DNA of 64,000 nt from Mucilaginibacter pankratovii (GTDB lineage: Bacteria > Bacteroidota > Bacteroidia > Sphingobacteriales > Sphingobacteriaceae). A model generated the notes under the pieces. That model was not told where the DNA came from. It did not search any database and saw only the letters and a program-made list of their open reading frames with translations. The stretch is from positions 1-64,000 of the forward strand of contig NZ_JACWMY010000012.1 in NCBI RefSeq assembly GCF_014773265.1, read 5' to 3'. This document shows positions 24,954-33,003 of the stretch, piece by piece. Numbering within the stretch: position 1 is the first letter of the stretch; each line of letters begins with the position of its first letter. The translations under genes were made by a program, and so were the position numbers.

Positions 24954-24999
24954 TGTTCGGGCTTGTTCGGGCTGTTCGCGCCCCATGTCGAACGCGAAC
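24954..24999. repeat. GTTCGGGC dispersed repeat, copy 1
   Basis: 24954-24980 is a 27-base sequence (core GTTCGGGCTTGTTCGGGC) whose exact reverse complement is found at 47267-47293. It continues into GTTCGCG-N12-CGCGAAC (24974-24999), a hairpin just after the stop of the GT9 gene. Confidence 0.8.
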
Positions 25000-25009
25000 A
25001 AGAAAAAAA

Positions 25010-25975
25010 CTACCGGCTGTTTACAAAGGAAGTAATTGGGGCTTCGGGCATATCATTCATGCACTTAAAATGGCCCAGCGGGCATTTTTCCAGCCCAAAT
25101 TTAGAGCAGGGGCGGCAGCTGAGATCAATACCAGCTACTAAAACGTCCTTTACCATGTAGGGTTGTACGCCCAGCAGATCGGGCACGGTGCCACCCCAAA
25201 CAGATACGATGGGCCGGTTAAATGCCTCGGCAATATGGGTAAGCCCAGTATCAAAACCTATAACGCTCTGCGCTTTAGATACCAAAAAAACCGACTCATC
25301 CAGCGAGGTTATACCGCAGGCATTGTAAGCCTTCTCGCCCAATGCGGTAGCAATTTCGTCGGCATTTGCCTTAACGTCTTTGCCGCCTAAAAGTACTACA
25401 GGCAACTTCAGGTCTTTGCAAATATTGATGATCTTATAGTTTGGCAACCGCTTGGTAAAATGGGTAGCACCTATAATAAAAGCCACAAACCCGGCTTGAA
25501 GTGAAGAGGGCAGCAGATTATCTAACTGATATTGCCCTACGTAATAATCTATCGGTTTACCATCGTTGGTAACACCTAAAAACGCAACGGTTTTTAAGTA
25601 CCGGTCTACCAGATGGGTATTGGGAACTAATTTTAGGTTAAACTTTAAGCTGAGCCATTTGCGAATGGTGTATTTTTTATAGGTGGATGATCTGATGCCT
25701 GTGCGTAGTTTAATGATAGCCGTGCGCAGGTTATTATGCAGATCTATAATGCAATCGTACTTTTCCTGCTTAATATCTGCAATGGTTTCTGCCAGCGTTG
25801 GTTTCAGCAGCAGCAGCTTATCCAGGTAGGGATTGTTGTTGTAGATGTATTGAAACGCGGGTTTGGTAAGGAAATGAACCTCGGCATTAGGTACCTGCTT
25901 TTTTAAGCAGCGTACAACAGGTGTGGTGTAAATTACATCACCCATAGAGCTAAAGCGGATAACCAGTATTTTCAT
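25010..25975 (-). CDS. Family 9 glycosyltransferase (heptosyltransferase-like)
   Basis: GT-B glycosyltransferase of 321 aa resembling LPS heptosyltransferases. The N-terminal MKILVIRFSSMGDVIYTTP is the family signature; the C-terminal domain has GFDTGLTHIAEAFNRPIVSVWGGT, the ADP-sugar binding and catalytic stretch, and a Cys-rich tail (DLSCRPCSKFGLEKCPLG). It is directly downstream of the heptose adenylyltransferase gene, nine bases apart, which makes ADP-heptose a likely donor for LPS core synthesis. Confidence 0.93.
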   Translation of the reverse strand: MKILVIRFSSMGDVIYTTPVVRCLKKQVPNAEVHFLTKPAFQYIYNNNPYLDKLLLLKPTLAETIADIKQEKYDCIIDLHNNLRTAIIKLRTGIRSSTYKKYTIRKWLSLKFNLKLVPNTHLVDRYLKTVAFLGVTNDGKPIDYYVGQYQLDNLLPSSLQAGFVAFIIGATHFTKRLPNYKIINICKDLKLPVVLLGGKDVKANADEIATALGEKAYNACGITSLDESVFLVSKAQSVIGFDTGLTHIAEAFNRPIVSVWGGTVPDLLGVQPYMVKDVLVAGIDLSCRPCSKFGLEKCPLGHFKCMNDMPEAPITSFVNSR

Positions 25976-25984
25976 CTCGATAAA

Positions 25985-26494
25985 TTACCCGGTTACGCTA
26001 TTTGCCCGTATTTTGTTGATGATGGAGGTTGACGAGTAGCCTTCCACCAGGCTGATGGTTTTCACTTCGCCGCCGTTGGCCAGCACTTCTTTGGCGCCGG
26101 CAATGTTTTCGATGGTGTAATCGGCACCTTTTACAAGGATATCGGGCATTAAGGTAACGATAAGGTCGCGCGGGGTATCTTCTTCGAAAAGTACAATACC
26201 ATCTACAAAAAACAAGGCGGCCAGCAGGGCGGCGCGGTTGCTTTGGTCGTTCACCGGCCGGCTTTCGCCTTTAAGCCTTTTAACGGATGCATCGGCATTT
26301 AAGCCGATCACCAGTTTATCGCCCAGTTCGGCAGCCTTGGCCATATAAGTAATATGCCCCAAATGCAGCAGATCGAACACCCCGTTGGTGAACACTATTT
26401 TTTTACCCTCTGCTTTCCAGGCCTGTATGCGGGCAGCAAGGGTGGGGGTATCGGTTATTTTATCTAAAAGTGTTTGTTCGAGGTTGTGACGCAT
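25985..26494 (-). CDS. rfaE2: D-glycero-beta-D-manno-heptose 1-phosphate adenylyltransferase
   Basis: Nucleotidyltransferase that makes ADP-heptose from heptose 1-phosphate and ATP. The 169 aa correspond to the C-terminal domain of bifunctional HldE: FTNGVFDLLHLGHITYM with the HxGH motif, NADASVKRLKGESRPV, and the ISLVEGYSSTSIINKI end with the SSS/T motif. The kinase half (rfaE1) is not in the window. It is the first gene of a two-gene unit with the GT9 transferase. Confidence 0.94.
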   Translation of the reverse strand: MRHNLEQTLLDKITDTPTLAARIQAWKAEGKKIVFTNGVFDLLHLGHITYMAKAAELGDKLVIGLNADASVKRLKGESRPVNDQSNRAALLAALFFVDGIVLFEEDTPRDLIVTLMPDILVKGADYTIENIAGAKEVLANGGEVKTISLVEGYSSTSIINKIRANSVTG

Positions 26495-26512
26495 GATGAC
26501 TGCCTTTTATAA

Positions 26513-26654
26513 ATTCCCTCCCGCGGGAGGGGTGTGATGGAATTGTGTGGGGGCAGGGAGAGGTTTCGCCATTATGCAAAACGAGTTGGTTTGGGGGCTA
26601 AACCCCTCCCTGCCTTTACGCGCCAGCAGCCGCACCCCTCCCGAGGGAGGGAAT
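26513..26654. repeat. Nested G/C-rich inverted repeat
   Basis: Outer arms 26513-26534/26633-26654 (21 of 22 paired; ATTCCCTCCC...) enclose inner arms 26552-26566/26600-26614 (14 of 15; GGCAGGGAG...). It lies between the adenylyltransferase start and the end of the PHP-domain gene. A diverged relative is seen at about 22405-22490. Confidence 0.85.
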
Positions 26655-26683
26655 GGGACTGTCGAATGCGTCCGTCAATTTAA

Positions 26684-28363
26684 CTATGCTTTTGGCTTTT
26701 TCGCTTCAAAAATCTTTTTTATCTCGTCCAAAGATAAGGCATTCAGGCACATTTCTTTGGTTAGGCCGCCTTTGCGGGCAACATTTACGCCATATTCCAT
26801 ATCCAGGAAACCGCTGTTGCGGTGCGCATCCGGGTTTATAGAGAGCATAATACCTTTTTCCAAAGCGTATTGGTGCCAGCGCCAGTCAAGGTCTAAACGT
26901 ACCGGGTTGGCATTTATTTCGATGATCACCTTATTTGCGGCGCAGGCATCTATCACTTTTTTATAGTCGATATCATAACCTTTACGGCTCAGTAGCAGCC
27001 TGCCGGTAGGGTGCCCTAATATGGTAGTATACGGGTTTTCTATAGCTTTTATCAGCCTCGCGGTAGCCTTATCTTCCACCATTTTCAGGTTGGAGTGTAC
27101 AGATGCTACGATGAAATCGAAGCGCTGCAATATCTCGTCCGGGTAATCCAGAGAGCCATCGTTCAGGATATCCGATTCGATGCCTTTAAAGATGTGGAAG
27201 CCGTTCAGCTTTTTATTAAGATGGTCAATTTCCTCCTGCTGCTGCAAAACCCGCTCGATGCTAAGGCCTTTGGCGTAGAAGGCGCTCTTGCTATGATCGC
27301 ACATGCCGAGGTATTGCAGTTTCAAGTCATCGCGACAATAAAGAGCCATTTCTTCCACCGTGTTAACGCCATCGCTCCAGGTGCTGTGGTTATGCAGGGT
27401 GCCTTTCAGGTCGTGATAGGTGATGAGGGTGGGCAGTGTATTGTTAGCCGCGCGTTCTATAAAGGTATCGCCTTCGCGCAGTTCCGGCTGTATCCAGGTG
27501 AGGCCTGCTTTTGTATAAATAAATTCTTCCGTCGACGGCTCTTCCAGTTCCACGTTTATCAAACTCAACACAGCTTCAACATGTTCATCCGTACCTGTAT
27601 TGATAAATAACTCTTTATAATAATCAGCCTTGTCTACACATACAATATCCACAAGGAGTCCGTTTTTCAACTCGCCGCCGATGTGGTTACCGTTTAAACT
27701 TACATTACAAAGTATCTGCGAATTGGCCAACGCATTAAACGCAACTTCTTGGTTCAGACTACCAATCACAATTACCAGTTCGGTAATCACTTCATTTAGG
27801 CGGCGAAACTCGCCTGCAAAATGTTTTAAAGCTTCCGGGAAAACTCCCTTTATCTCATCCATCAACAGTTTGGCTTCTTCCTCCACCTGCGCATAAAGGA
27901 ATTTACCATTGCCCGCCATGCGGAATTCTATGAGACGGCGGATCTCGTCCTGCGTTTTCAGGCCGAACCCTTTGGCTTCAATCAGGCGGTTCTCATTGCA
28001 GGCATAGTATAACTCGCCTACATTTTCGATGCCCAGTTCTTTCCAGATGGTAGCCACCTTTTTTGCGCCGATGCCTTTAATGCCCATCATCTCCACAATA
28101 CCTTCGGGGGTTTTATCCAGCATGTCCTGCAGTTCAGCCATGGTGCCGGTTTCCAGCAGTTCTGCTATTTTGGATGCGAGGCTTTTGCCGATGCCGTCTA
28201 TTTTCTCCAGTTCGACAACGGTTTTGCCGGCAATGGGGTAGGGCAGCTTATCCACCTTAAAGGCGGCGTTGGCTATCGATTTTATTTTGAAGGGGTTAAC
28301 CTCGTGCAATTCCATCAATTGCGAGAGCAGGCGAAGCGTACGGGCTATGGGCTTGTTTTCCAT
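26684..28363 (-). CDS. PolX-like protein: HhH, degenerate polymerase-X palm and intact PHP domain
   Basis: 559-aa protein with the architecture of bacterial DNA polymerase X: helix-hairpin-helix motifs at about 53-63 (KIDGIGKSLA) and 93-103 (MGIKGIGAKK), a palm region and a C-terminal PHP phosphoesterase domain (315-555). The PHP metal ligands are all visible: HNH at 324-326, Asp331, His357, Glu396 and later SVHS, GHPTG and NPDAH. The palm motif, normally GSxRR...DID, reads GEFRR...TELV (184-197), losing both first catalytic aspartates; the third (Asp239) remains. I expect a nuclease/phosphoesterase with DNA binding but little or no polymerase activity. Confidence 0.88.
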   Translation of the reverse strand: MENKPIARTLRLLSQLMELHEVNPFKIKSIANAAFKVDKLPYPIAGKTVVELEKIDGIGKSLASKIAELLETGTMAELQDMLDKTPEGIVEMMGIKGIGAKKVATIWKELGIENVGELYYACNENRLIEAKGFGLKTQDEIRRLIEFRMAGNGKFLYAQVEEEAKLLMDEIKGVFPEALKHFAGEFRRLNEVITELVIVIGSLNQEVAFNALANSQILCNVSLNGNHIGGELKNGLLVDIVCVDKADYYKELFINTGTDEHVEAVLSLINVELEEPSTEEFIYTKAGLTWIQPELREGDTFIERAANNTLPTLITYHDLKGTLHNHSTWSDGVNTVEEMALYCRDDLKLQYLGMCDHSKSAFYAKGLSIERVLQQQEEIDHLNKKLNGFHIFKGIESDILNDGSLDYPDEILQRFDFIVASVHSNLKMVEDKATARLIKAIENPYTTILGHPTGRLLLSRKGYDIDYKKVIDACAANKVIIEINANPVRLDLDWRWHQYALEKGIMLSINPDAHRNSGFLDMEYGVNVARKGGLTKEMCLNALSLDEIKKIFEAKKPKA

Positions 28364-28462
28364 AAATTGGTTTGCGGTAAAAATACAAAAGGTGGGGGTA
28401 AAAATGCCTTTTATTTATAATTGAACAATGAGGTTTAGGAAGTGTTTTTGCTATTGAGCAGA

Positions 28463-29323
28463 CTATTCTTTATCGAATTTTTTCGATTTAGTTTCGTATT
28501 TCAAATTATATAATGGCAACTCCTTAAGTGTTAAAAGAGATGCATCCGAATAAATTGTATTAACTTTCAGTTCAAAATATTCTGCAATAGCTGGATTGTC
28601 TTGCTTAAAATCTTGAAAAGGAACTCTCGTTGGTTTAAATTTTTCATTAAACTCCGAAATGTTCAAAGCAATAATATTATGACAAATAATTTTATTGTCT
28701 TGTAGAACATTATGTACCAAGATGCCGAGCATTATTTCGGGCTTCGCGGTCCTACTACTCATGTAAAATCGCATATGTAAATCTTTCGCTCCATCACCGG
28801 CAGTTAGGTCTAAAAGTAGGAAAGAATAATTTGTATTAAATCGTCCTGTACCTATAAAATTATCGTGAGCTTTTGAATCAATTATGTATTCAATTTTCTT
28901 TAATGTTAATATTTTCAAGTATCTAATACCGACGCGATCTCCAATATGAACAAATACTTTCCAAATATTCCCCTTGGGTGTCTCAAAAAATGTAGGAATT
29001 GATGCCTTAGTGCTTGAATTAAACGATATTTTATCATCCTTAATTCCATCCGAAAATGTGCATACGGTTTTTCCAATCGTTGTGTTAATATTAAATATTT
29101 CAATAATCAACCTAAAGTAAATCCCATTCGTGGTTCCTTTATCACTATCCCCTTTTTTTAAGATAGAAATAGTCGATGGGGACATGCTTCTATTGCTGTT
29201 TTCATTAAAAAAAGCAGACATAGCATTTTGTTTATACCCAAGTTTGGTGCGAATATACTCTATTAATGAAGGGAGGGAATTAGCAATGATTTGATCTGTA
29301 AGCAAATTGCTCTGTAATGTCAT
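28463..29323 (-). CDS. Unrecognised 286-aa protein with HTH-like N-terminus
   Basis: I do not recognise this protein. Residues about 18-60 (IEYIRTKLGYKQNAMSAFF then SPSTISILKKG) have the helix spacing of an XRE-type helix-turn-helix. Residues about 115-230 are beta-rich, with YSFLLLDLTAG and PEIMLGILVHN segments, possibly a small barrel sensor domain (inference). There is no signal peptide or membrane helix. Base composition is clearly more AT-rich than the neighbours, and codon use is different, consistent with horizontal transfer. It is divergent from the 72-aa gene next to it. Its role could be regulatory or defensive; nothing proves either. Confidence 0.72.
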   Translation of the reverse strand: MTLQSNLLTDQIIANSLPSLIEYIRTKLGYKQNAMSAFFNENSNRSMSPSTISILKKGDSDKGTTNGIYFRLIIEIFNINTTIGKTVCTFSDGIKDDKISFNSSTKASIPTFFETPKGNIWKVFVHIGDRVGIRYLKILTLKKIEYIIDSKAHDNFIGTGRFNTNYSFLLLDLTAGDGAKDLHMRFYMSSRTAKPEIMLGILVHNVLQDNKIICHNIIALNISEFNEKFKPTRVPFQDFKQDNPAIAEYFELKVNTIYSDASLLTLKELPLYNLKYETKSKKFDKE

Positions 29324-29464
29324 GCAATAAATTTACAGAATTTAATAAATTATTTTAATATTTAATAAATTTTATAAATGATTGATATATACGTTGTTGT
29401 GTTTGTTTTGTCAAAATTGATTTGTATTCTTGTGATGTTTATTAATCACTTAATTTTTATCAAA

Positions 29465-29683
29465 ATGAGCAAAAACATTAAATTATCCGAGGAATCATGG
29501 CATGAGTGTTCACCGATAGGTACACTTGCAGGTATCTTTACTTTCAGTAACTCTATTTCAAATGAGGTAGATTCCTGGACTGGCGGCGGCGAAAGAACGA
29601 CCTATGTTCTTGAAGTTGATGGTCGAAGGGAAGAATTTTCATCTGAATCCGCTCGAGATCAAGCGGCAAAGAAGAGTATTTAA
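29465..29683 (+). CDS. Small unrecognised protein (72 aa)
   Basis: Begins MSKNIKLSEESWHE and ends in an Arg/Lys/Ser-rich tail (ESARDQAAKKSI). The middle part (GTLAGIFTFSNS, then TTYVLEVDGRREEF) looks like a small beta-rich domain. An upstream frame extension of 29 codons is hydrophobic and AT-rich; I prefer the internal ATG at 29465. It is divergent from the 286-aa gene, in the same AT-rich island, and is followed by a strong terminator, which supports that it is expressed. No function can be given. Confidence 0.6.
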   Translation: MSKNIKLSEESWHECSPIGTLAGIFTFSNSISNEVDSWTGGGERTTYVLEVDGRREEFSSESARDQAAKKSI

Positions 29684-29700
29684 TTCGGAAGTAATGTTAA

Positions 29701-29738
29701 AAATGGGCATGGCTTAGTTAAGCTATGCCCATTTTTTT
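29701..29738 (+). terminator. Intrinsic terminator of the 72-aa gene
   Basis: Stem AAATGGGCATGGCTTA / TAAGCTATGCCCATTT (one wobble) followed by TTTT, 17 bases after the stop. Confidence 0.87.
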
Positions 29739-29762
29739 AGTGAACCCATGTGTGCCCCTAAA

Positions 29763-29788
29763 AAAAGCCACCCTCTCAGGCAGCTTTT
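29763..29788 (-). terminator. Intrinsic terminator of sppA
   Basis: Stem AAAAGC..CC / GG..GCTTTT with loop CTCTCA and a T run on the minus strand. As at 142-167, the two inner positions are wobble pairs only on the minus-strand RNA. Confidence 0.7.
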
Positions 29789-29812
29789 CAATCAAAATAT
29801 TTAAACACAAAG

Positions 29813-31609
29813 TTATTTTATAACCACTTCGTAAGGCATACGTGCCTGCGGGGTGCGCATCATTTGGGTTACGCCTTTTATCTGTTCGTAGTATTTGTAG
29901 TTTTCGCCAAGCTCGGCTTTTACAAAATGGGCCTTCACTTGTGCAGAGAAACCTTGTCCTATTTTGCTCAGTACGCTTTTCTGCTCAGGATAGTTAACTA
30001 ACTGGTAATCTTTCAGGTTGGCTTTTTTGGCGGCAGATGCTACAGCATCGCTGATGTTGCCCAGTTTATCAACCAGGCCATTTTTTAAAGCTTGTTCGCC
30101 TGTCCACACACGGCCCTGGCCTATGGAGTTGATGTATGCCTGCGATTTTTTTCGGCCCTCGGCAACGGCTTTTGTAAAAGTATCGTAACCGCGGTTCACG
30201 CTTTTTTGCAATATGGCGCGTTCTTCGGGTGTTAAAGGGCGACTAACATCCCCCAGATCGGCATACTTACCGGTTTTTACACCATCGAAAGTGATCCCCA
30301 GTTTATCATTAAAAAATTTCTGCATGTTGGGCAGCACGGCAAAGATGCCGATAGAGCCGGTAATGGTATTTGGCTCGGCGTAGATAGAATCCGCAGCGCA
30401 GGCGATATAATAACCACCCGATGCAGCCACATCACCCATCGAAACGATGATAGGTTTCACCTTTTTGGTGAGCATTACCTCGCGCCAGATCACATCAGAT
30501 GCCAGCGAACTGCCGCCCGGTGAATTCACCCTTAAAACTATGGCCTTTACTTTATCGTCGGTACGTGCTTTGCGGATAGCTTTGGAGATCTTCTCAGAAC
30601 CAATGCTGTTATCATCGCCGTCGCCGCCGTTAATTTCGCCCGATGCGTATATTACCGCTATGCGGTTTTTTGAGGAGGTTTTTTTCTCGTCGTCTTTATC
30701 ATCCTCTTCCTTCGCTTCGCTTTTTACGTAGTCGCCAAGCTCAACGCTGTGCAGATTGTCTTTTTCGGCAATATCGGTGCGTTTTTTAAGGTCGCTTAGT
30801 ATCTCGTCTTTGTATTTCAAACCGTCAACCAGTTTGTATTTCAGCGCGTCTTCCGGCTCCTGTATGGTGCCGTTATTGGCATAGTTGAACAGCGAATCTT
30901 TATTGATATGGCGGCTGGCGCTTATCCCGGTAAGGAAATGGTTATACATTGAGCCTAAGTAGGAGGTAACCTGCTCGCGGTTGGCATCGCTCATTTTTGT
31001 TAAAAAGAACGGCTCAACAGCACTTTTGTAGGTACCTACTTTGATGATCTGCGCTTCGATGCCCAGTTTATCCATGGCACCTTTCAGGAAGGTAACTTCC
31101 GAACTGAAGCCCTTAAATTCGATGATACCCTTAGGGTTCATGTAAACTTTATCGGCAACGGAGGCCAGGTAGTAAAAGCCCTGGGTATAAATTTCGGAGT
31201 ATGCTACCACAAACTTGCCCGATTTTTTAAAATCTATAAGTGCGTTGCGGATCTCTTCGGTCGTGGCCTGGCCCTGCATCATGTAGCTTTCGTCCAGGAA
31301 AATGCCTTTAATATTATCGTCGTTCTTACCTTTTTTAATGCTGGCTAAAATATCGTTCAGTCCTAACGTTTTTTCGCCGTCGAACCCTAAGAAACCAAGC
31401 CCGGCCAGCGGATTATTTGGCGTGCGCTCGCTTACAGGATAGTCTATTTTAATGTGCAGAATAGAATTTGAATCAACATCGGCTGTTTTATCAGATCCGG
31501 CGGTAGCAATTATCCCGCCTATTATAATAGCAAACAAAACAAATAGAACGAAGGCTGAGAGAATAACACCTACAAACGAGGCTAATACAAATTTGAAGAA
31601 TTGTTTCAT
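29813..31609 (-). CDS. sppA: Signal peptide peptidase SppA, long (67K) type
   Basis: Inner-membrane serine protease that degrades leftover signal peptides. The N-terminal helix (about 7-35) anchors it; two S49 domains follow. The first has the Lys of the Ser-Lys dyad in VGTYKSAVEPFF (about residue 198), the second the nucleophile Ser in SMGDVAASGGYYIACAAD (about 397). 598 aa, as in E. coli 67K SppA. A short acidic linker (KEEDDKDDEKK) lies between the domains. It is a single gene with its own terminator and a candidate promoter. Confidence 0.95.
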   Translation of the reverse strand: MKQFFKFVLASFVGVILSAFVLFVLFAIIIGGIIATAGSDKTADVDSNSILHIKIDYPVSERTPNNPLAGLGFLGFDGEKTLGLNDILASIKKGKNDDNIKGIFLDESYMMQGQATTEEIRNALIDFKKSGKFVVAYSEIYTQGFYYLASVADKVYMNPKGIIEFKGFSSEVTFLKGAMDKLGIEAQIIKVGTYKSAVEPFFLTKMSDANREQVTSYLGSMYNHFLTGISASRHINKDSLFNYANNGTIQEPEDALKYKLVDGLKYKDEILSDLKKRTDIAEKDNLHSVELGDYVKSEAKEEDDKDDEKKTSSKNRIAVIYASGEINGGDGDDNSIGSEKISKAIRKARTDDKVKAIVLRVNSPGGSSLASDVIWREVMLTKKVKPIIVSMGDVAASGGYYIACAADSIYAEPNTITGSIGIFAVLPNMQKFFNDKLGITFDGVKTGKYADLGDVSRPLTPEERAILQKSVNRGYDTFTKAVAEGRKKSQAYINSIGQGRVWTGEQALKNGLVDKLGNISDAVASAAKKANLKDYQLVNYPEQKSVLSKIGQGFSAQVKAHFVKAELGENYKYYEQIKGVTQMMRTPQARMPYEVVIK

Positions 31610-31635
31610 TAACTGTTATAAATCATTTATATATG

Positions 31636-31643
31636 CAAACTTA
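31636..31643 (-). promoter_or_regulatory. Candidate -7 box for sppA
   Basis: Minus-strand TAAGTTTG matches TAnnTTTG exactly, 26 bases before the sppA ATG. No good -33 element was seen. Confidence 0.42.
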
Positions 31644-31699
31644 CTAAATAGGGCCTGTTTCTTGTTATTAAGAGCCTGATATATACTATTTGTTACAAC

Positions 31700-32185
31700 A
31701 TGATTACTGTTTTTTTACTATTGGGGACTAACCTTGGCAACCGGGAATTATTCTTGAGTGAGGCAATTACGCATATCGAACGGCTTGTTGCGCCGGTAAC
31801 CAAAACCTCAGCCGTTTACGAAACACAATCGTGGGGTAAAACCGACCAGCCCGATTACCTTAACCAGGTTATTACACTGCAAACCAGCCTTACCGCGCGG
31901 GATGTGTTAAACAAAATATTGGATATTGAACTACTAATGGGCCGCAAGCGCGAGGAAAAATGGGGTTCGCGTATTATTGATATCGATATTTTATTTTATG
32001 GTGATGCGGTTATAAACGAGCCTGGACTGATAGTGCCGCATCCGGAGCTGCATAACCGCCGCTTTACCTTGGAACCTCTTGCAGAAATTGCGCCTGAACT
32101 TTTGCACCCCGCGCTAAATAAAAACATTTTAGCACTCAAAAGTGAGCTAAAAGATAGCTTGATTGTAAAAAAAGTATACTTTTGA
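31700..32185 (+). CDS. folK: 2-amino-4-hydroxy-6-hydroxymethyldihydropteridine diphosphokinase
   Basis: Transfers pyrophosphate from ATP to 6-hydroxymethyl-dihydropterin in folate synthesis. The 161 aa show LLLGTNLGNRE at the start, YETQSWGKTDQPDYLNQV, and the HPPK signature EEKWGSRIIDIDILFYGD with the two metal-binding aspartates, then VPHPELHNRRFTLEPL. It is divergent from sppA and upstream of the HPt gene, whose promoter appears to overlap its stop codon. Confidence 0.96.
   Translation: MITVFLLLGTNLGNRELFLSEAITHIERLVAPVTKTSAVYETQSWGKTDQPDYLNQVITLQTSLTARDVLNKILDIELLMGRKREEKWGSRIIDIDILFYGDAVINEPGLIVPHPELHNRRFTLEPLAEIAPELLHPALNKNILALKSELKDSLIVKKVYF
32177..32184 (+). promoter_or_regulatory. 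Candidate -7 box for the HPt gene
   Basis: TACTTTTG matches TAnnTTTG exactly and overlaps the folK stop codon, 18 bases before the HPt ATG. A TTG triplet lies 15 bases upstream of the box. Confidence 0.42.
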
Positions 32186-32201
32186 AATATAAACCTGTAC
32201 G

Positions 32202-32579
32202 ATGGCCGATAACATACCAGCACAAGATCTTGATCTTGCTTTTTTATACGAAATAGCCGATGGCAGCGACGATTTTATTGTTGAATCTATCGCGATGTTT
32301 TTAGATCAAACCCCGCAGTTGCTGGCCAGCATTACCGAAGCCATTAACGCGCAGGATTGGGTTGTTGCCGCGCAGGCTTCGCACAAATTGAAACCTAATT
32401 TGGGTTTTTTTGGGATGCCATGGTGCCAGGCTACCATACAGGAGGTGGAGATAGCCTGTAAGACCGGCGCTGCCAACCCGCCCGAGATCATCGCTACGTT
32501 TAACCAGGTAAAAACCATGGTGAACAAAAACCTGATAGAGCTGAATAAAATTAAAATAGAGAAAGAAGCGAATTTGTAA
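32202..32579 (+). CDS. HPt (histidine phosphotransfer) domain protein
   Basis: Single-domain 125-aa phosphotransfer protein. The phosphoacceptor is His61 in AAQASHKLKPNLGFFG, within a four-helix bundle; the following Lys and Gly positions fit the family. It would relay phosphate between a hybrid kinase and a response regulator, but neither is in the window, so its partners are unknown. It follows folK after 16 bases and ends at a terminator. Confidence 0.88.
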   Translation: MADNIPAQDLDLAFLYEIADGSDDFIVESIAMFLDQTPQLLASITEAINAQDWVVAAQASHKLKPNLGFFGMPWCQATIQEVEIACKTGAANPPEIIATFNQVKTMVNKNLIELNKIKIEKEANL

Positions 32580-32613
32580 GAAACAAGAATCAAGAAAAAA
32601 CTTGAGAAATAGA

Positions 32614-32644
32614 AGAGGCGACCATTTATATGATCGCCTCTTTA
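32614..32644 (+). terminator. Intrinsic terminator of the HPt gene
   Basis: Stem AGAGGCGACCA / TGATCGCCTCT (one mismatch) with a TTTATA loop, then a T-rich tail. Confidence 0.82.
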
Positions 32645-32717
32645 TATTTACAACAAACTATCCGCAAATAACCTGTCGTCTATCTTGATTGTTAAATCTA
32701 ATAGTCTTGTTTCTTTC

Positions 32718-32972
32718 CTAAACTTCTTCCAACTTAAAGCTATAGCTTTCCATAATCAGGTTAGCCAGGAGGTTTTTGCAGGCCTCATCAACTTTGGCGT
32801 TGGCTGTTTCGGAGCTATCAGCCTCAATTTCGAGGGAAATGTGCTTGCCTATGCGCACGTTCTGAATTTCGGATAAACCTAAATTCTTCATGCTGCCGGT
32901 TACGGCTTTACCTTGCGGATCAAGAATTTCTTTTTTCGGCATTACATCAATTTCGGCCAGGAACTTTTTCAT
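32718..32972 (-). CDS. purS: Phosphoribosylformylglycinamidine synthase subunit PurS
   Basis: Small subunit that bridges PurL and PurQ in the fourth step of purine synthesis. 84 aa with the ferredoxin-like pattern: KKFLAEIDVMPKKEILDPQG, GLSEIQNVRIGKHISLEI and ACKNLLANLIMESY. In this lineage PurS is a separate chain although many Bacteroidota also carry long PurL; purL and purQ are not in the window. It is 31 bases downstream of pssA on the same strand. Confidence 0.93.
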   Translation of the reverse strand: MKKFLAEIDVMPKKEILDPQGKAVTGSMKNLGLSEIQNVRIGKHISLEIEADSSETANAKVDEACKNLLANLIMESYSFKLEEV

Positions 32973-33003
32973 CTGTGTGATTGTGTGTTAGGAGGATACT
33001 ACC

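Noticed and set aside
24822..25009. Riboswitch or sRNA between the barrel gene and GT9
   Set aside because: Only the GTTCGGGC repeat and an AT-rich leader are visible; no conserved aptamer motif is recognisable.
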